Translations under genes and position numbers: made by a program
Notes under the pieces: generated by a model
Seen by the model: the letters and a program-made list of their open reading frames with translations, nothing else
Told to the model about the DNA's origin: nothing
Databases searched by the model: none
From: Actinopolyspora mzabensis
GTDB taxonomy: Bacteria > Actinomycetota > Actinomycetes > Mycobacteriales > Pseudonocardiaceae
Direction: 5' to 3'
NCBI RefSeq assembly: GCF_900101095.1
Contig: NZ_FNFM01000002.1
Location: 434,001 to 498,000, forward strand
Length of the DNA: 64,000 bases
Shown: positions 15,877 to 24,594 of the stretch, piece by piece
Position numbering within the stretch: the first letter of the stretch is position 1
Layout: every line of letters begins with the position of its first letter

Positions 15877-16432
15877 GCCGGGGATGCTAGATCACACCCG
15901 CCACATCCGAGGTCGTTTCGGAGGATCCGGTGCCTCGCTCCCCGGCCGAGACCGGTCCCGCGCCGGAGGCGAAGCCCGGCCGGAGCCCGGCCGAAGCCCG
16001 GCCGAAGCCCGGCCGAAGCCCGACCGTGCACCGTGCCACGGTCCGCAACCCGCGAGTAACCGAGCACCCACCGAGTGTACTCACCATCGATTCAGCACGA
16101 GCCACGACAACGCTGACCAGTGCCGGAACCAACCGGGAAAAAATCGGTTATACAACTGTCACAACGCCATCCATCGGAGATCCACCCCTCTGATGACCTG
16201 CGAATTCGCTTGATCCAACCGCGAGCTACGGTGCGCCGGACAAGGTTTGCAGGCGGCATCGATCTCTGTGTCAGGACTCACGGAAGTGGCCGTTGTCATG
16301 CCAGGATGGCGAGGAGCGATCCAACGACCCCGATCGGATGACCCGAGACCCACCTGGTCGACGGCACCGTTAGGGGTAACCGGCCTCAGCCGCCACAAGC
16401 GGTAACGGCCGGGGTGAGACTAGGAGATCCAC
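15877..16432. other. intergenic region between GPP34 and the oxoacid dehydrogenase operon
   Basis: These 556 bases carry divergent promoters and a short tandem repeat (15972-16026). The last part before the E1 alpha gene has TAGGAGATCCAC as ribosome binding site. No other gene is supported. Confidence 0.5.
15972..16026. repeat. 11-bp tandem repeat, five units
   Basis: Five head-to-tail units of AAGCCCGGCCG (the second begins with G, the last has one change) lie upstream of the GPP34 paralogue 2 start. Such GC-rich minisatellites are prone to copy-number change. Confidence 0.8.
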
Positions 16433-17689
16433 ATGTCCCCCGAACACTGGACGCGACCGAGCCGACCCGACGATCGCGATCGACTCGCGGACACCGCGGT
16501 GCCTGCCGCAACCTCAGCAACACCAACGAGGGAGCAGGTGATCGCCGGTTTGCGTGCGACCAGCGAAGGCGGAGCTGACCTCGTTCAGCTCTTGACGCCG
16601 GAGGGTCAGCGGGTATCGCACCCGGACTTCGACATCGACATCACCGACGAGCAGCTACGCGGCATGTACCGCGACATGGTGCTGGTGCGGCGTGCCGACC
16701 GCGAGGGCAACGCACTCCAACGCCAGGGCCAACTCGGAATCTGGGTTCCGCTGCTGGGTCAGGAGGCCGCGCAGATAGGCGCGGGTCGCGCCATGCGACC
16801 GCAGGACATGGCCTTCCCGAGCTACCGCGAGCACGGAGTCGCCTGGTGCCGGGGCATCGACCCCACCGAGCTGCTGGGCATCTTCCGCGGCACGGACCAC
16901 GGCAGCTGGGACCCGAACGAAACCGGCATGAGCCTGTACACCATCGTCATCGGCAACCAGTGCGTGAACGCCACCGGCTACGCGATGGGGCAGAAGTTCG
17001 ATGGCAAGGTCGGCAACTCGGGTGACGACCCCGCCTCGAACGAGGCAACCATGGTCTTCTTCGGCGACGGCGCCACCAGTCAGGGTGACGTGCACGAGGG
17101 CATGGTCTGGGCCTCGGTCTACGACGCGCCGGTGGTCTTCTTCTGCCAGAACAACCAGTGGGCGATCTCCGAGCCGACCGAACGGCAGAGCCGGGTACCG
17201 CTCTACGAACGCGCAAAGGGATACGGCTTCCCCGGCATCCGGGTCGACGGCAACGACGTGCTCGCCAGCCTCGCCGTCTCCCAGTGGGCCATGAACGAGG
17301 CCAGGCAGGGCAACGGGCCGCTGCTCATCGAGGCGTTCACCTACCGCATGGACGCGCACACCACCTCCGACGACGCCACGCGCTACCGGCTGGACGACGA
17401 GCTGGAGGCGTGGAAGCTCAAGGACCCGATCGAACGGTTGCGGGCGCACCTGCTCCGGGAGGAGATCGCCGACCAGGAGTTCTTCGACGGGGTGGATTCC
17501 GAGGCAGACGAACTGGCCGCGAGGTTCCGCGAGTTCTGCGTGAACATGCCGGAACCGCCGCCGGAACGGATGTTCTCCGCCGTCTACGCGGAGGAGAGCC
17601 CCGTGGTGGCGGCGCAGCGGGAGGACTACCTGAACTACCTTGCCGGCTTCGCCGACTCCGGCCACGACACCGAGGGGAGTGTTCGCTGA
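16433..17689 (+). CDS. bkdA: 2-oxoacid dehydrogenase E1 alpha (branched-chain or pyruvate)
   Basis: A 418-residue thiamine diphosphate-dependent E1 alpha subunit. The ThDP motif GDGATSQGDVHEG (about 211-223) leads to the distal NNQ of VVFFCQNNQW, and the phosphorylation-loop-like region YRMDAHTTSDDATRYR (about 304-319) is intact. It decarboxylates a 2-oxoacid and passes the acyl group to E2. Actinobacterial complexes of this type are often annotated pdhABC, but the M. tuberculosis counterpart acts on branched-chain oxoacids, so the substrate is uncertain. TAGGAG precedes the ATG. The stop overlaps the E1 beta start as TGATG. Confidence 0.92.
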   Translation: MSPEHWTRPSRPDDRDRLADTAVPAATSATPTREQVIAGLRATSEGGADLVQLLTPEGQRVSHPDFDIDITDEQLRGMYRDMVLVRRADREGNALQRQGQLGIWVPLLGQEAAQIGAGRAMRPQDMAFPSYREHGVAWCRGIDPTELLGIFRGTDHGSWDPNETGMSLYTIVIGNQCVNATGYAMGQKFDGKVGNSGDDPASNEATMVFFGDGATSQGDVHEGMVWASVYDAPVVFFCQNNQWAISEPTERQSRVPLYERAKGYGFPGIRVDGNDVLASLAVSQWAMNEARQGNGPLLIEAFTYRMDAHTTSDDATRYRLDDELEAWKLKDPIERLRAHLLREEIADQEFFDGVDSEADELAARFREFCVNMPEPPPERMFSAVYAEESPVVAAQREDYLNYLAGFADSGHDTEGSVR

Positions 17690-18708
17690 TGGCCGCGCCC
17701 ACCATGGAATCGACCGGTTCGAGCACGACACCGACCCAGACGATCACGATCGCCAAGGGCCTGAACAACGCGCTGCGCAACGCCATGGAGCGCGACCCGA
17801 AGGTCCTGGTCATGGGCGAGGACGTGGGCAAGCTCGGCGGTGTTTTCCGCGTCACCGACGGGCTGCAGAAGGACTTCGGCGAACACCGGGTGCTCGACAC
17901 GCCGCTGGCCGAGTCCGGGATCATCGGCACGGCCATCGGCCTGGCGATGCGCGGGTTCCGCCCGGTATGCGAGATCCAGTTCGACGGGTTCATCTTCCCC
18001 GGCTTCGACCAGATCGTCTCGCAGCTGTCCAAGATGCACTACCGCACCCAGGGCAAGGTCAAGGTTCCGCTGGTCATCCGGGTTCCCTTCGGCGGCGGTA
18101 TCGGGGCGGTGGAGCACCACTCCGAGTCTCCGGAGTCGCTGTTCGCCCACGTGGCGGGCCTGAAGGTGGTCTCCTGCTCCAACCCGGTGGACGCCTACTG
18201 GATGCTGCAGCAGGCCATCGACTCCGACGATCCGGTGCTGTTCTTCGAGCCGAAGCGGCGGTACTGGGAGAAGGCCGAGCTCGACCCCACGGCCGAGCAC
18301 CTGCCGATGATCAGCTCCGCCGTGCTGCGCACCGGATCCGACGTCACGGTCGCCACCTACGGGCCGACGGTCAAGACCTGCATGGAAGCCGCGACCGCGG
18401 CCGAGGAGGACGGCAACGACGTCGAGGTCGTGGACCTGCGTTCGCTCTCACCGCTGGACCTGGGCCCGGTGGCCGAGTCGGTCCGGCGCACCGGACGGCT
18501 GGTCGTGGTCAGCGAGTCGCCGCCGGAATCCTCGGTCACCTCGGAGGTGGCCACCCGGATCCAGCAGGAGTGCTTCTACTCGCTGGAGGCCCCCGTGCTG
18601 CGGGTGAACGGATTCGACACGCCGTACCCACCGAGCAAGCTGGAGGAGGGCTACCTGCCCGACCTCGACCGGGTACTCGATGCCGTCGACCGTTCACTGG
18701 CCTACTGA
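17689..18708 (+). CDS. bkdB: 2-oxoacid dehydrogenase E1 beta
   Basis: A 339-residue transketolase-like beta subunit that completes the E1 active site. The catalytic Glu lies in LVMGEDVGKLGGVFR (about 40-54), followed by TPLAESGIIGTAIGLAMRG, and the C-terminal transketolase domain carries LRSLSPLD. The true start is the ATG overlapping the E1 alpha stop; the open frame upstream of it is only a shadow of the alpha gene. It is translationally coupled and part of a three-gene operon. Confidence 0.93.
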   Translation: MAAPTMESTGSSTTPTQTITIAKGLNNALRNAMERDPKVLVMGEDVGKLGGVFRVTDGLQKDFGEHRVLDTPLAESGIIGTAIGLAMRGFRPVCEIQFDGFIFPGFDQIVSQLSKMHYRTQGKVKVPLVIRVPFGGGIGAVEHHSESPESLFAHVAGLKVVSCSNPVDAYWMLQQAIDSDDPVLFFEPKRRYWEKAELDPTAEHLPMISSAVLRTGSDVTVATYGPTVKTCMEAATAAEEDGNDVEVVDLRSLSPLDLGPVAESVRRTGRLVVVSESPPESSVTSEVATRIQQECFYSLEAPVLRVNGFDTPYPPSKLEEGYLPDLDRVLDAVDRSLAY

Positions 18709-18718
18709 GGGGGCAGGC

Positions 18719-20254
18719 ATGGCGCAACTCAAGAACTTCCCGCTTCCGGACGTCGGCGAGGGACTGACCGAGGCGGAGATCCTGAACTGGCGGATCGGTC
18801 CCGGCGACGCGGTAGAGCTGAACCAGATCATCGTGGAGATCGAGACCGCGAAAGCGTCGGTCGAGCTGCCGTCCCCCTACGCGGGGAAGATCAGCGAGCT
18901 GCTCGCCGAACCCGGCCAGACCGTGGAGGTCGGAACCCCGATCCTGACGATCGAACCGGCCGGCGCGGCAGGCGACGAGCCGGAACCGGACAAGCCCGCC
19001 GAGCAGGGCGAGCCGTCCGAGCAGGGCGGCAAGATCGGTGAGGAAGGGGCCGACGGCCGGATCGCCACCCTGGTGGGATACGGTCCGCGCTCGACCAGCG
19101 CGAAACGCCGCCCCCGCAAGGGGAACGCCACGGCCGGGCAGCGCGGTTCCGGCAGCGGCGGGTCCAACGGCTCGGCCGGACAACGGCCCGCCGCCAACGG
19201 AACACCGGTGGCGACCGGCGCCGGCACCAACAGCGCCGGCACCAACGGCACCGTGCTCAACGGCTCCGCCTCTGCCGTGAGCACGCCGTCCGCTTCCCGA
19301 CAGGCCGAGTCGGCCGCAGGCGGCACCGACGTCGCAGCGGGTGGCGGGGTCGCAGCGGGTGGCGGAGTGCCGCTCGCGAAGCCGCCGGTGCGCAAACTGG
19401 CCAAGGACCTCGGCGTGGAGCTGCGTTCGCTGCACGGTTCCGGCTCGGGTGGCGTGATCACCCGGCAGGACGTGGAGCGCGCGGCGGCGGGCGACGTCAC
19501 GGCCGCGGCCCCCGAGGGCTCCGCTGTCGGAACCCGACCCGCCCGCGACGGTGCCGAGCGGGAACAGCGGGTCCCGATCAAGGGTGTCCGGAAGGCGACG
19601 GCGCAGGCCATGGTGGACAGCGCGTTCACCGCCCCCCACGTCACCGAGTTCCTGACGATCGACGTCACTCCGATGATGGAGTTCCGGGAGCGGCTCAAGA
19701 AGCACCCCGACTTCCGGGACGTCAAGGTCACGCCACTGGCGATCGCCTCCAAGGCGATGTGCCTGGCCGCGAAGCGGACCCCGGACGTCAACGCCTCCTG
19801 GGACGGCGAGGCGGGCGAGATCGTCTACAAGGACTACGTGCACCTGGGCGTGGCCGCGGCCACCGACCGCGGCCTGGTCGTGCCCAAGGTGCGCGACGCG
19901 GACGGAATGTCGCTGCGGGAACTGGCCGTGGCGCTGGAGGAACTGACCAGCACCGCACGTGAGGGCAGGACCTCGCCGGAGGCGATGACCAACGGCACGA
20001 TCACGATCACGAACGTGGGCGTGTTCGGGGTGGACACCGGGACGCCGATCCTCAACCCGGGCGAGTCGGCGATCCTGGCGTTCGGCGCGATCCGCGAGAT
20101 GCCCTGGGTGGTCGACGGCCAGGTGGTGCCGCGCCAGGTCTGCCAGTTGGCGCTGAGCTTCGACCACCGGGTGGTGGACGGCCAGCAGGGATCGCGGTTC
20201 CTCGCCGACGTCGGAGCGATACTGTCCGATCCCGGGATGGCCCTGACGTTCTGA
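18719..20254 (+). CDS. bkdC: 2-oxoacid dehydrogenase E2, dihydrolipoamide acyltransferase
   Basis: A 511-residue E2 core. The lipoyl domain occupies about 1-80 with the modified Lys45 in EIETAKASVEL. A long Ala/Gly/Ser/Asn-rich linker (about 85-220) follows, then a peripheral subunit-binding domain (about 222-256, VRKLAKDLGV, then SGGVITRQDVERA) and the acyltransferase domain with the catalytic SFDHRVVDG near residue 483. There is one lipoyl domain. GAGGGGGCAGGC precedes the ATG, 10 bases after the E1 beta stop. No E3 gene adjoins, so lipoamide dehydrogenase must come from elsewhere. Confidence 0.93.
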   Translation: MAQLKNFPLPDVGEGLTEAEILNWRIGPGDAVELNQIIVEIETAKASVELPSPYAGKISELLAEPGQTVEVGTPILTIEPAGAAGDEPEPDKPAEQGEPSEQGGKIGEEGADGRIATLVGYGPRSTSAKRRPRKGNATAGQRGSGSGGSNGSAGQRPAANGTPVATGAGTNSAGTNGTVLNGSASAVSTPSASRQAESAAGGTDVAAGGGVAAGGGVPLAKPPVRKLAKDLGVELRSLHGSGSGGVITRQDVERAAAGDVTAAAPEGSAVGTRPARDGAEREQRVPIKGVRKATAQAMVDSAFTAPHVTEFLTIDVTPMMEFRERLKKHPDFRDVKVTPLAIASKAMCLAAKRTPDVNASWDGEAGEIVYKDYVHLGVAAATDRGLVVPKVRDADGMSLRELAVALEELTSTAREGRTSPEAMTNGTITITNVGVFGVDTGTPILNPGESAILAFGAIREMPWVVDGQVVPRQVCQLALSFDHRVVDGQQGSRFLADVGAILSDPGMALTF

Positions 20255-20268
20255 GGATGCGGGGCGGG

Positions 20269-20302
20269 ACTCACGTGCCGGAGCGGCTACCGGCACGTGA
20301 GT
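20269..20302 (+). terminator. hairpin after the E1-E2 operon
   Basis: A 13-bp perfect inverted repeat (ACTCACGTGCCGG / CCGGCACGTGAGT) with an 8-base loop begins 15 bases after the E2 stop. There is no T-run. The right arm and following bases (CCGGCACGTGAGTCGGCGCC) recur near 38250. Confidence 0.75.
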
Positions 20303-20324
20303 CGGCGCCCCACCGGGGCGTGGC

Positions 20325-20340
20325 GATTTCGCGAGAAATT
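20325..20340. repeat. GATTTC palindrome copy
   Basis: GATTTCGCGAGAAATT, near-perfect inverted repeat with a TCGCGA-like centre, between the E2 terminator and the composite element. Confidence 0.8.
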
Positions 20341-20378
20341 GACGCCCCCCCGCACGGAGGTGTGATCCCAGCTCCGTC

Positions 20379-20394
20379 GATTTCTCGCGAAATC
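20379..20394. repeat. GATTTC palindrome copy
   Basis: GATTTCTCGCGAAATC, the perfect consensus form, 54 bases from the previous copy. Together with the hairpin element that follows it forms a composite repeat of about 200 bases. Confidence 0.85.
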
Positions 20395-20469
20395 GTCGGG
20401 CCATCAGTGCCGACGAAGGGCCGCACTGCCACCACTCCCGCAAGCCGCACTCCGACCACCCCCGCAGTC

Positions 20470-20583
20470 GGCACCGCCGCGGGTTCTCCGGTGCGGCTCT
20501 CGCGAGGACGCCGGAGACGTTGTGTAGGTCGCTACCCGATGTCGCCGGACCCGCAGCGAGAGCCGTGCGGGAGGTTCCGCCAC
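20470..20583 (-). repeat. 3'-end nested-hairpin element, copy A
   Basis: One of five full copies of a ~110-base element. Outer arms CGGCTCTCGC (20494-20503) and GCGAGAGCCG (20556-20565) enclose a second hairpin, and the element closes with the core read on the minus strand as GTGGCGGAACCTC, 35 bases after the stop of the minus-strand split-barrel gene. Confidence 0.85.
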
Positions 20584-20618
20584 CCGCACCGCCGCGCAAC
20601 CCGAACCGGAACTCGGAA

Positions 20619-21080
20619 TCAGGAGCGGTGGTGGTCGGTGATCCCGGCTCCGGGATGCCAGGTGCGGATCAGCAGCTGGTCATCGACCACGCTGGTGTGG
20701 GTGATCTCGTGCAACTCCCAACGGAACATGTGGAAGGTGCCGGGCTCGTGCTGGATCTCGGCGGCGTAGCCGCGCAGCTCCTCGCCGTCGGGAACCTCGA
20801 CGGCACGCCCGGCGACCTTCACATCCCCCTCGGTCATCTCGCAGGGGTGGGCGTGCAGCGCGGCGCGCGAATCACGCCGCAGGTCGAGCGCCTTCAGCGC
20901 GCGTGGCATCGACCCCATGGTCAGGTTCCCGGCGTGGAACTGGACCTCGGTGCCGCTGACCCGGGGTGATCCGTCGCCGCGGAGTGTCGCCAGGACGTGG
21001 TGCCGGTGTGCTTCGAAACACCGCCGTACGGCCGCCGCGAACTCTGGTGCTTCGGTTTCGAACTGTTGCCAATCGGTCAC
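20619..21080 (-). CDS. pyridoxamine 5'-phosphate oxidase-like split-barrel protein
   Basis: A 153-residue FMN- or F420-binding split-barrel family protein. The early pattern HHVLATLRGDGSPRVSGTEV (about 27-46) is the strand pair seen in PNPOx-like and F420-dependent oxidoreductases, followed by SMPRALKALDLRRDSRAALH. No residues let me decide the cofactor or substrate. It lies alone, with a hairpin element directly after its stop. Confidence 0.8.
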   Translation of the reverse strand: MTDWQQFETEAPEFAAAVRRCFEAHRHHVLATLRGDGSPRVSGTEVQFHAGNLTMGSMPRALKALDLRRDSRAALHAHPCEMTEGDVKVAGRAVEVPDGEELRGYAAEIQHEPGTFHMFRWELHEITHTSVVDDQLLIRTWHPGAGITDHHRS

Positions 21081-21185
21081 GCGGCCAACATCGCACGAAC
21101 CCCCGACAACACGGTGTCGCCGCCGGATTCGGCGGTTCGGCGGCGCCCCGGCTCGTGGCGCGAGGTTCCCGAACTCGGAGCCGCC

Positions 21186-21689
21186 TCACTCCTCCTTGCG
21201 CCTGCGGCCGCCGCGCTGTGCCGCGGCCCCGGCCCCGGCGACGGCCTGGGCAGCCGCGCTGGTGTGCTGCCCGGACTCCTGCGCCCCGGAGTTGGCGCTG
21301 TCGTCGGCCTCGGACGTCTTGGTCGGCTGGGCGGAAGCGCCCTCGGGCTGCTGATCGTGGGCCTGTGAGGCCCCGTTCGGCGTGGTCGGGGCGGACTTCT
21401 GCTGGGTGCTCCGCTGCGCACCGGCTCGCCGGGAACCGCCGGAGCCGCTCTCGGGCCGCTCGGCCTGCCCGGTCCCCTGCTGCTGCTCGGAGCCCTGCTC
21501 TCCGCCCGCCGCGGCGGCCTTCGCCTGCTCGGTGGCCGGCTCGGCTTCCGGTGGCTGGGTGGCCGATGGCCCCTCCGGAAAGTCGAACTCGTGCGACTCG
21601 AAGTCGTGCACGTCGATCTCCGGCAGCTCGAGCTCGCTGTTGAGCTCACCGAAGATCGGAGTTCCAGGGTCGGATGTCGCCTTGCTCAC
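21186..21689 (-). CDS. low-complexity hypothetical protein
   Basis: A 167-residue protein of unknown function. Only the first ~45 residues look structured (PIFGELNSELELPEIDVHDF, acidic). The rest is Gln/Ala/Glu/Ser-rich and disordered, ending in a basic GGRRRKEE tail. The GTG start was chosen because GGGAGGG lies 7 bases upstream and the longer frame encodes Arg-rich, non-conserved sequence. Confidence 0.6.
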   Translation of the reverse strand: MSKATSDPGTPIFGELNSELELPEIDVHDFESHEFDFPEGPSATQPPEAEPATEQAKAAAAGGEQGSEQQQGTGQAERPESGSGGSRRAGAQRSTQQKSAPTTPNGASQAHDQQPEGASAQPTKTSEADDSANSGAQESGQHTSAAAQAVAGAGAAAQRGGRRRKEE

Positions 21690-22431
21690 CGCTTCGCCCT
21701 CCCAATCACTCTCGAAGCGAGCCGGGATACTGCCGGTGTCTCGCGTACGACGGAGATCCCGGCGTGGTGTACCCAAGCGTCGGCACCACGAATCCCCGGC
21801 GGTGATTCGTGGCCCGCGGCCGACCCGAGGGCCGCCCGCGCCGATAAAACACAGGGGCAACGGTCTTCGCAGGCGAAGCCGCACAATCTCACCTCTTCAG
21901 GTGAGGTGTGTGCCGACTTCACCCGGCCGCAACCCACCAGCATTCCAGAGAAACAAAGCGGAAACGGGCGACAATTCCGAACCGTGGCAAAGACCACGCA
22001 CGGCTTGCGAGCTTGCTCACAGGGTCCCCTCGTAACCCCAAGGCACGGGGTCCCCGCACCGAAAAGTGACGCAGGATACGTAACGGAGAACCGCCCGGAT
22101 GCCGGGACGGCCTCGGGCCTGATCAGTACCGGGGATCCTGCCAGTCGAGGCCGGTAGGGCTGGGCCGGTGGGGCTGGGCCGGTGGGGCTGGGCCGGTGGG
22201 GCTGGGCCGGTGGGGCTGGGCCGGTGGCGAGGAACTCGCGGGCGGCCTGGTGAGTTTCGCCGACGGGGACGGCCGAGTCGAGGGGGCGTACCTCCGGACG
22301 CCGCCGTAGTCGAATCGCGCACCCTCCGGGGTGGGCGAGGTGCCTCGACTCGCGACGGCACGCGGAGGGCATCACAGCGCACCCGCGACGAACCGTTCGC
22401 CCGAGATCTCGTGCCTGAGCCGGCGCGCGTC
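21690..22431. other. long non-coding stretch with a minisatellite
   Basis: About 740 bases without a supportable gene. It holds an inverted repeat at 21786-21812 (CCACGAATC / GATTCGTGG), a small palindrome CACCTcttcAGGTG near 21890, and a tandem repeat at 22153-22222. Long frames here are low-complexity shadows created by the tandem repeat. Confidence 0.5.
22153..22222. repeat. 14-bp tandem repeat, five units
   Basis: Five consecutive units of GGTGGGGCTGGGCC (the first with GGTAGGG) plus a partial sixth. The period is not a multiple of three, and no gene covers it. It is a candidate variable-number tandem repeat. Confidence 0.9.
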
Positions 22432-22466
22432 CGTGCCCGTCCCGCACGGGGCTCGGGACGGGCACG
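22432..22466 (-). terminator. hairpin after acyl-CoA dehydrogenase gene
   Basis: CGTGCCCGTCCC pairs perfectly with GGGACGGGCACG over 12 bp with an 11-base loop, about 50 bases beyond the stop of the minus-strand acyl-CoA dehydrogenase gene. Confidence 0.65.
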
Positions 22467-22515
22467 CGGACCTCTTCCGGCGCGGGGACGGCACGCCGAC
22501 ACGTCACCTGCGGCG

Positions 22516-23724
22516 TCAGGGGATGTGCCGCCCCGAGACCGCCCTGGCCACCACGAGCTGCTGGATCTGCTCGGTGCCCTCGAAGATGTCGTAGATCTTG
22601 GCGTCGCGGTGCATCCGCTCCACCGGGTACTCGCGGGTGTAGCCGCTGCCGCCGAGGATCTGGATGGCCCGCTCGGTGGCCCAGGTCGCCACCCGACCGG
22701 CCTTGAGCTTGGACATCGAGCCCTCACCGGCGGTGAACGGGATCTCGTTGCGCCCCATCCAGGCGGCCCGCCAGACCAGCATCCGGGCCGCGTCGATCTC
22801 GGTGCGCATGTCGGCGAGGGTGAACGCGATCCCCTGGTTGTCGATGATCGGGCGGCCGAAGGTCTCCCGCTGGGTCGCGTACTCCAGGGCGTGCTCGTAG
22901 GCGGCACGGGCGATGCCGATGGCCTGCGAGCCGACGGTGGGACGCGAGAGCTCGAAGGTGCGCATCGCCTGCGAGCTGGACTTGCCGCCCTCCCTGGCGC
23001 GGGCGAGCCGCTCGTCGAGCTTCTCCTTGCCGCCCAGCAGGCAGCGGCCCGGAACCCGCACGTCGTCCAGGAACACGTCGGCGGTGTGCGAGGCGCGCAG
23101 CCCGTGCTTGCGGATCTTGCCCGGTGCGGACAGCCCGGGCGTACCGGGCGGGACCACGAACGCGGCTTGACCGCGCGGCCCGAGTTCGGGGTCCACCACG
23201 GCCTGCACCACGTGCACGTTGGCGATCCCGCCGTTCGTCGCCCACGCCTTGTGCCCGTTGAGCACCCACTCGTCGGTGGCCTCGTCGTAGACCGCGCGGG
23301 TGCGCATCGCGGCGACGTCCGACCCGGCCTCGGGTTCGGAGGAGCAGAACGCGGCCACCTGGGGCTCGTCGACGTCGCCGTAGCACTGCGGGACCCACTC
23401 GGCGAGCTGGTCCGGGGTTCCGGCGGAGAAGATGCCCGCCACCGCGAGCGTGGTACCGAAGATCGCCATCCCGATACCGCCGTCGCCCCAGAACAGTTCC
23501 TCGTTGGCGATGGGCAGCGACAGGCCGGTCTCGTCGGCCCAGAACGTCGCCAACGTCTCGAAGCCGTAGAGGCCGACCTTGGCGGCCTCGGAGATGATCG
23601 GCCAGGGAGTTTCCTCCCGCTCGTCCCACTCCGCGGCGGCGGGCCGGATCTCCTTCTTGGCGAAGCCGTGTAACCAGTCGCGCAGTTCCTGGTGCTCTTC
23701 GGTGAGTTCCAGTGAGAAGCTCAT
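22516..23724 (-). CDS. acyl-CoA dehydrogenase
   Basis: A 402-residue FAD-dependent acyl-CoA dehydrogenase that introduces the alpha-beta double bond in fatty acyl-CoA. The flavin motif CSSEPEAGSD (about 125-134), WVLNGHKAWATNGG (about 153-166) and the C-terminal QILGGSGYTREYPVERMHRDAKI are all typical. The catalytic Glu position is occupied by FEGTEQIQQ. It lies in a lipid cluster with an SCP2 protein and a TetR regulator. GTTCCTCGGGT-like sequence gives a weak ribosome site upstream. Confidence 0.93.
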   Translation of the reverse strand: MSFSLELTEEHQELRDWLHGFAKKEIRPAAAEWDEREETPWPIISEAAKVGLYGFETLATFWADETGLSLPIANEELFWGDGGIGMAIFGTTLAVAGIFSAGTPDQLAEWVPQCYGDVDEPQVAAFCSSEPEAGSDVAAMRTRAVYDEATDEWVLNGHKAWATNGGIANVHVVQAVVDPELGPRGQAAFVVPPGTPGLSAPGKIRKHGLRASHTADVFLDDVRVPGRCLLGGKEKLDERLARAREGGKSSSQAMRTFELSRPTVGSQAIGIARAAYEHALEYATQRETFGRPIIDNQGIAFTLADMRTEIDAARMLVWRAAWMGRNEIPFTAGEGSMSKLKAGRVATWATERAIQILGGSGYTREYPVERMHRDAKIYDIFEGTEQIQQLVVARAVSGRHIP

Positions 23725-23917
23725 GGGGTTCCTCGGGTGTCGTTGCTGGTGGTTCGCGGGCGAGGCGGACGGTGAACCCGGTTCCGACCCGGCGGCGTCT
23801 TGGCTCTCCGCGGTGGACGCGTGTGGCGGTGGGGAGCCCGCACGCGGATCGCCGGGGCATCCGGGGCGTCGGAAACGTCGGGACGCCCGAAAATCGGGAG
23901 CGCCGGGCTCGTTCGGA

Positions 23918-24508
23918 TCAGGCCTTCGGGATCTGGAAGAGCTTGGTCAGCCCGGCGGCGAAGCCGACGTCCCCAGCCACCTTGAGCTTGCCGGACATGA
24001 ACAGCATGGGCGCCGAGGCGTTGCTCGAGGCGAGCTTGAGCAGCTCCACCGGGCCGAGCATCACGGTGGCCCTGGGCTCGTGCTCCGGGGTTTTGCTCAC
24101 GGTGCAGGTGCCGTCGGACAGCACGCACTCGTAGCGCAGCACCCCGGTCTCGTCGTCATCGGAGTCGGGCGAGCCCTGCGAGGTGGAACCGTCGAGGTTG
24201 ATACGCCAGCGCACCACGGCCTCGGTGCTCTTGGCCTTGTCGGAGCGGTAGTGCTCGCCCATGCGGCGGAACAGCTCGTCGAGGATCCGCTCTGCCAGCT
24301 CCGGGCGGTCCATGACGTCCCGCAGCTGCTCGTCCGAGGCGCGGGAGATCAGCCTGGCGAACTGCTGCGGCTCCAGCGAACTGAGATCGACTTCGGTGTC
24401 GGCCGCGGCCAGCTCGGAGGCCGCCGCCAGCAGACGGACGAACTCCTCCCTGCTGACCTGCTTCGGATCGGTGGCCGCCAACGCGGCGATGGGGTCGGAT
24501 TCCGACAT
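23918..24508 (-). CDS. SCP2 sterol/lipid-binding domain protein
   Basis: A 196-residue protein. The C-terminal part (about 90-195) has the SCP2 lipid-carrier fold pattern: RYECVLSDGTCTVSK, ATVMLGPVELLKLASSNASA and the family end MSGKLKVAGDVGFAAGLTKLF. The N-terminal part is helical and acidic. SCP2 proteins bind acyl-CoA or sterols and often accompany beta-oxidation genes, as here. GGAGGGCAGC precedes the ATG. It is divergent from a TetR regulator, with two operators between them. Confidence 0.88.
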   Translation of the reverse strand: MSESDPIAALAATDPKQVSREEFVRLLAAASELAAADTEVDLSSLEPQQFARLISRASDEQLRDVMDRPELAERILDELFRRMGEHYRSDKAKSTEAVVRWRINLDGSTSQGSPDSDDDETGVLRYECVLSDGTCTVSKTPEHEPRATVMLGPVELLKLASSNASAPMLFMSGKLKVAGDVGFAAGLTKLFQIPKA

Positions 24509-24524
24509 GCTGCCCTCCATTACC

Positions 24525-24552
24525 TACTCACGAGTAAGACTACTCCCGGGTA
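24525..24552. promoter_or_regulatory. twin operator between SCP2 and TetR genes
   Basis: Two inverted repeats, TACTCACGAGTA (24525-24536, perfect) and TACTCCCGGGTA (24541-24552, one mismatch), start 16 bases apart in the 86-base divergent intergenic region. The arrangement fits autoregulation by the adjacent TetR-family protein with two dimers. Confidence 0.75.
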
Positions 24553-24594
24553 GATAGACCGGCAATACAACCCCCTGATCGACACTGTTCTACC

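Noticed and set aside
17523-17540. GAGGTTCCGCG inside the E1 alpha gene, similar to the 3'-end element core
   Set aside because: It is within coding sequence, lacks the final CAC and the adjoining hairpin, so it is a chance match.
22200-22400. possible degenerate DUF397 gene on the minus strand
   Set aside because: A phrase like LDSAVPVGETHQAAREFLA is vaguely DUF397-like, but no conserved start or Trp pattern is present and the frame continues into the tandem repeat.
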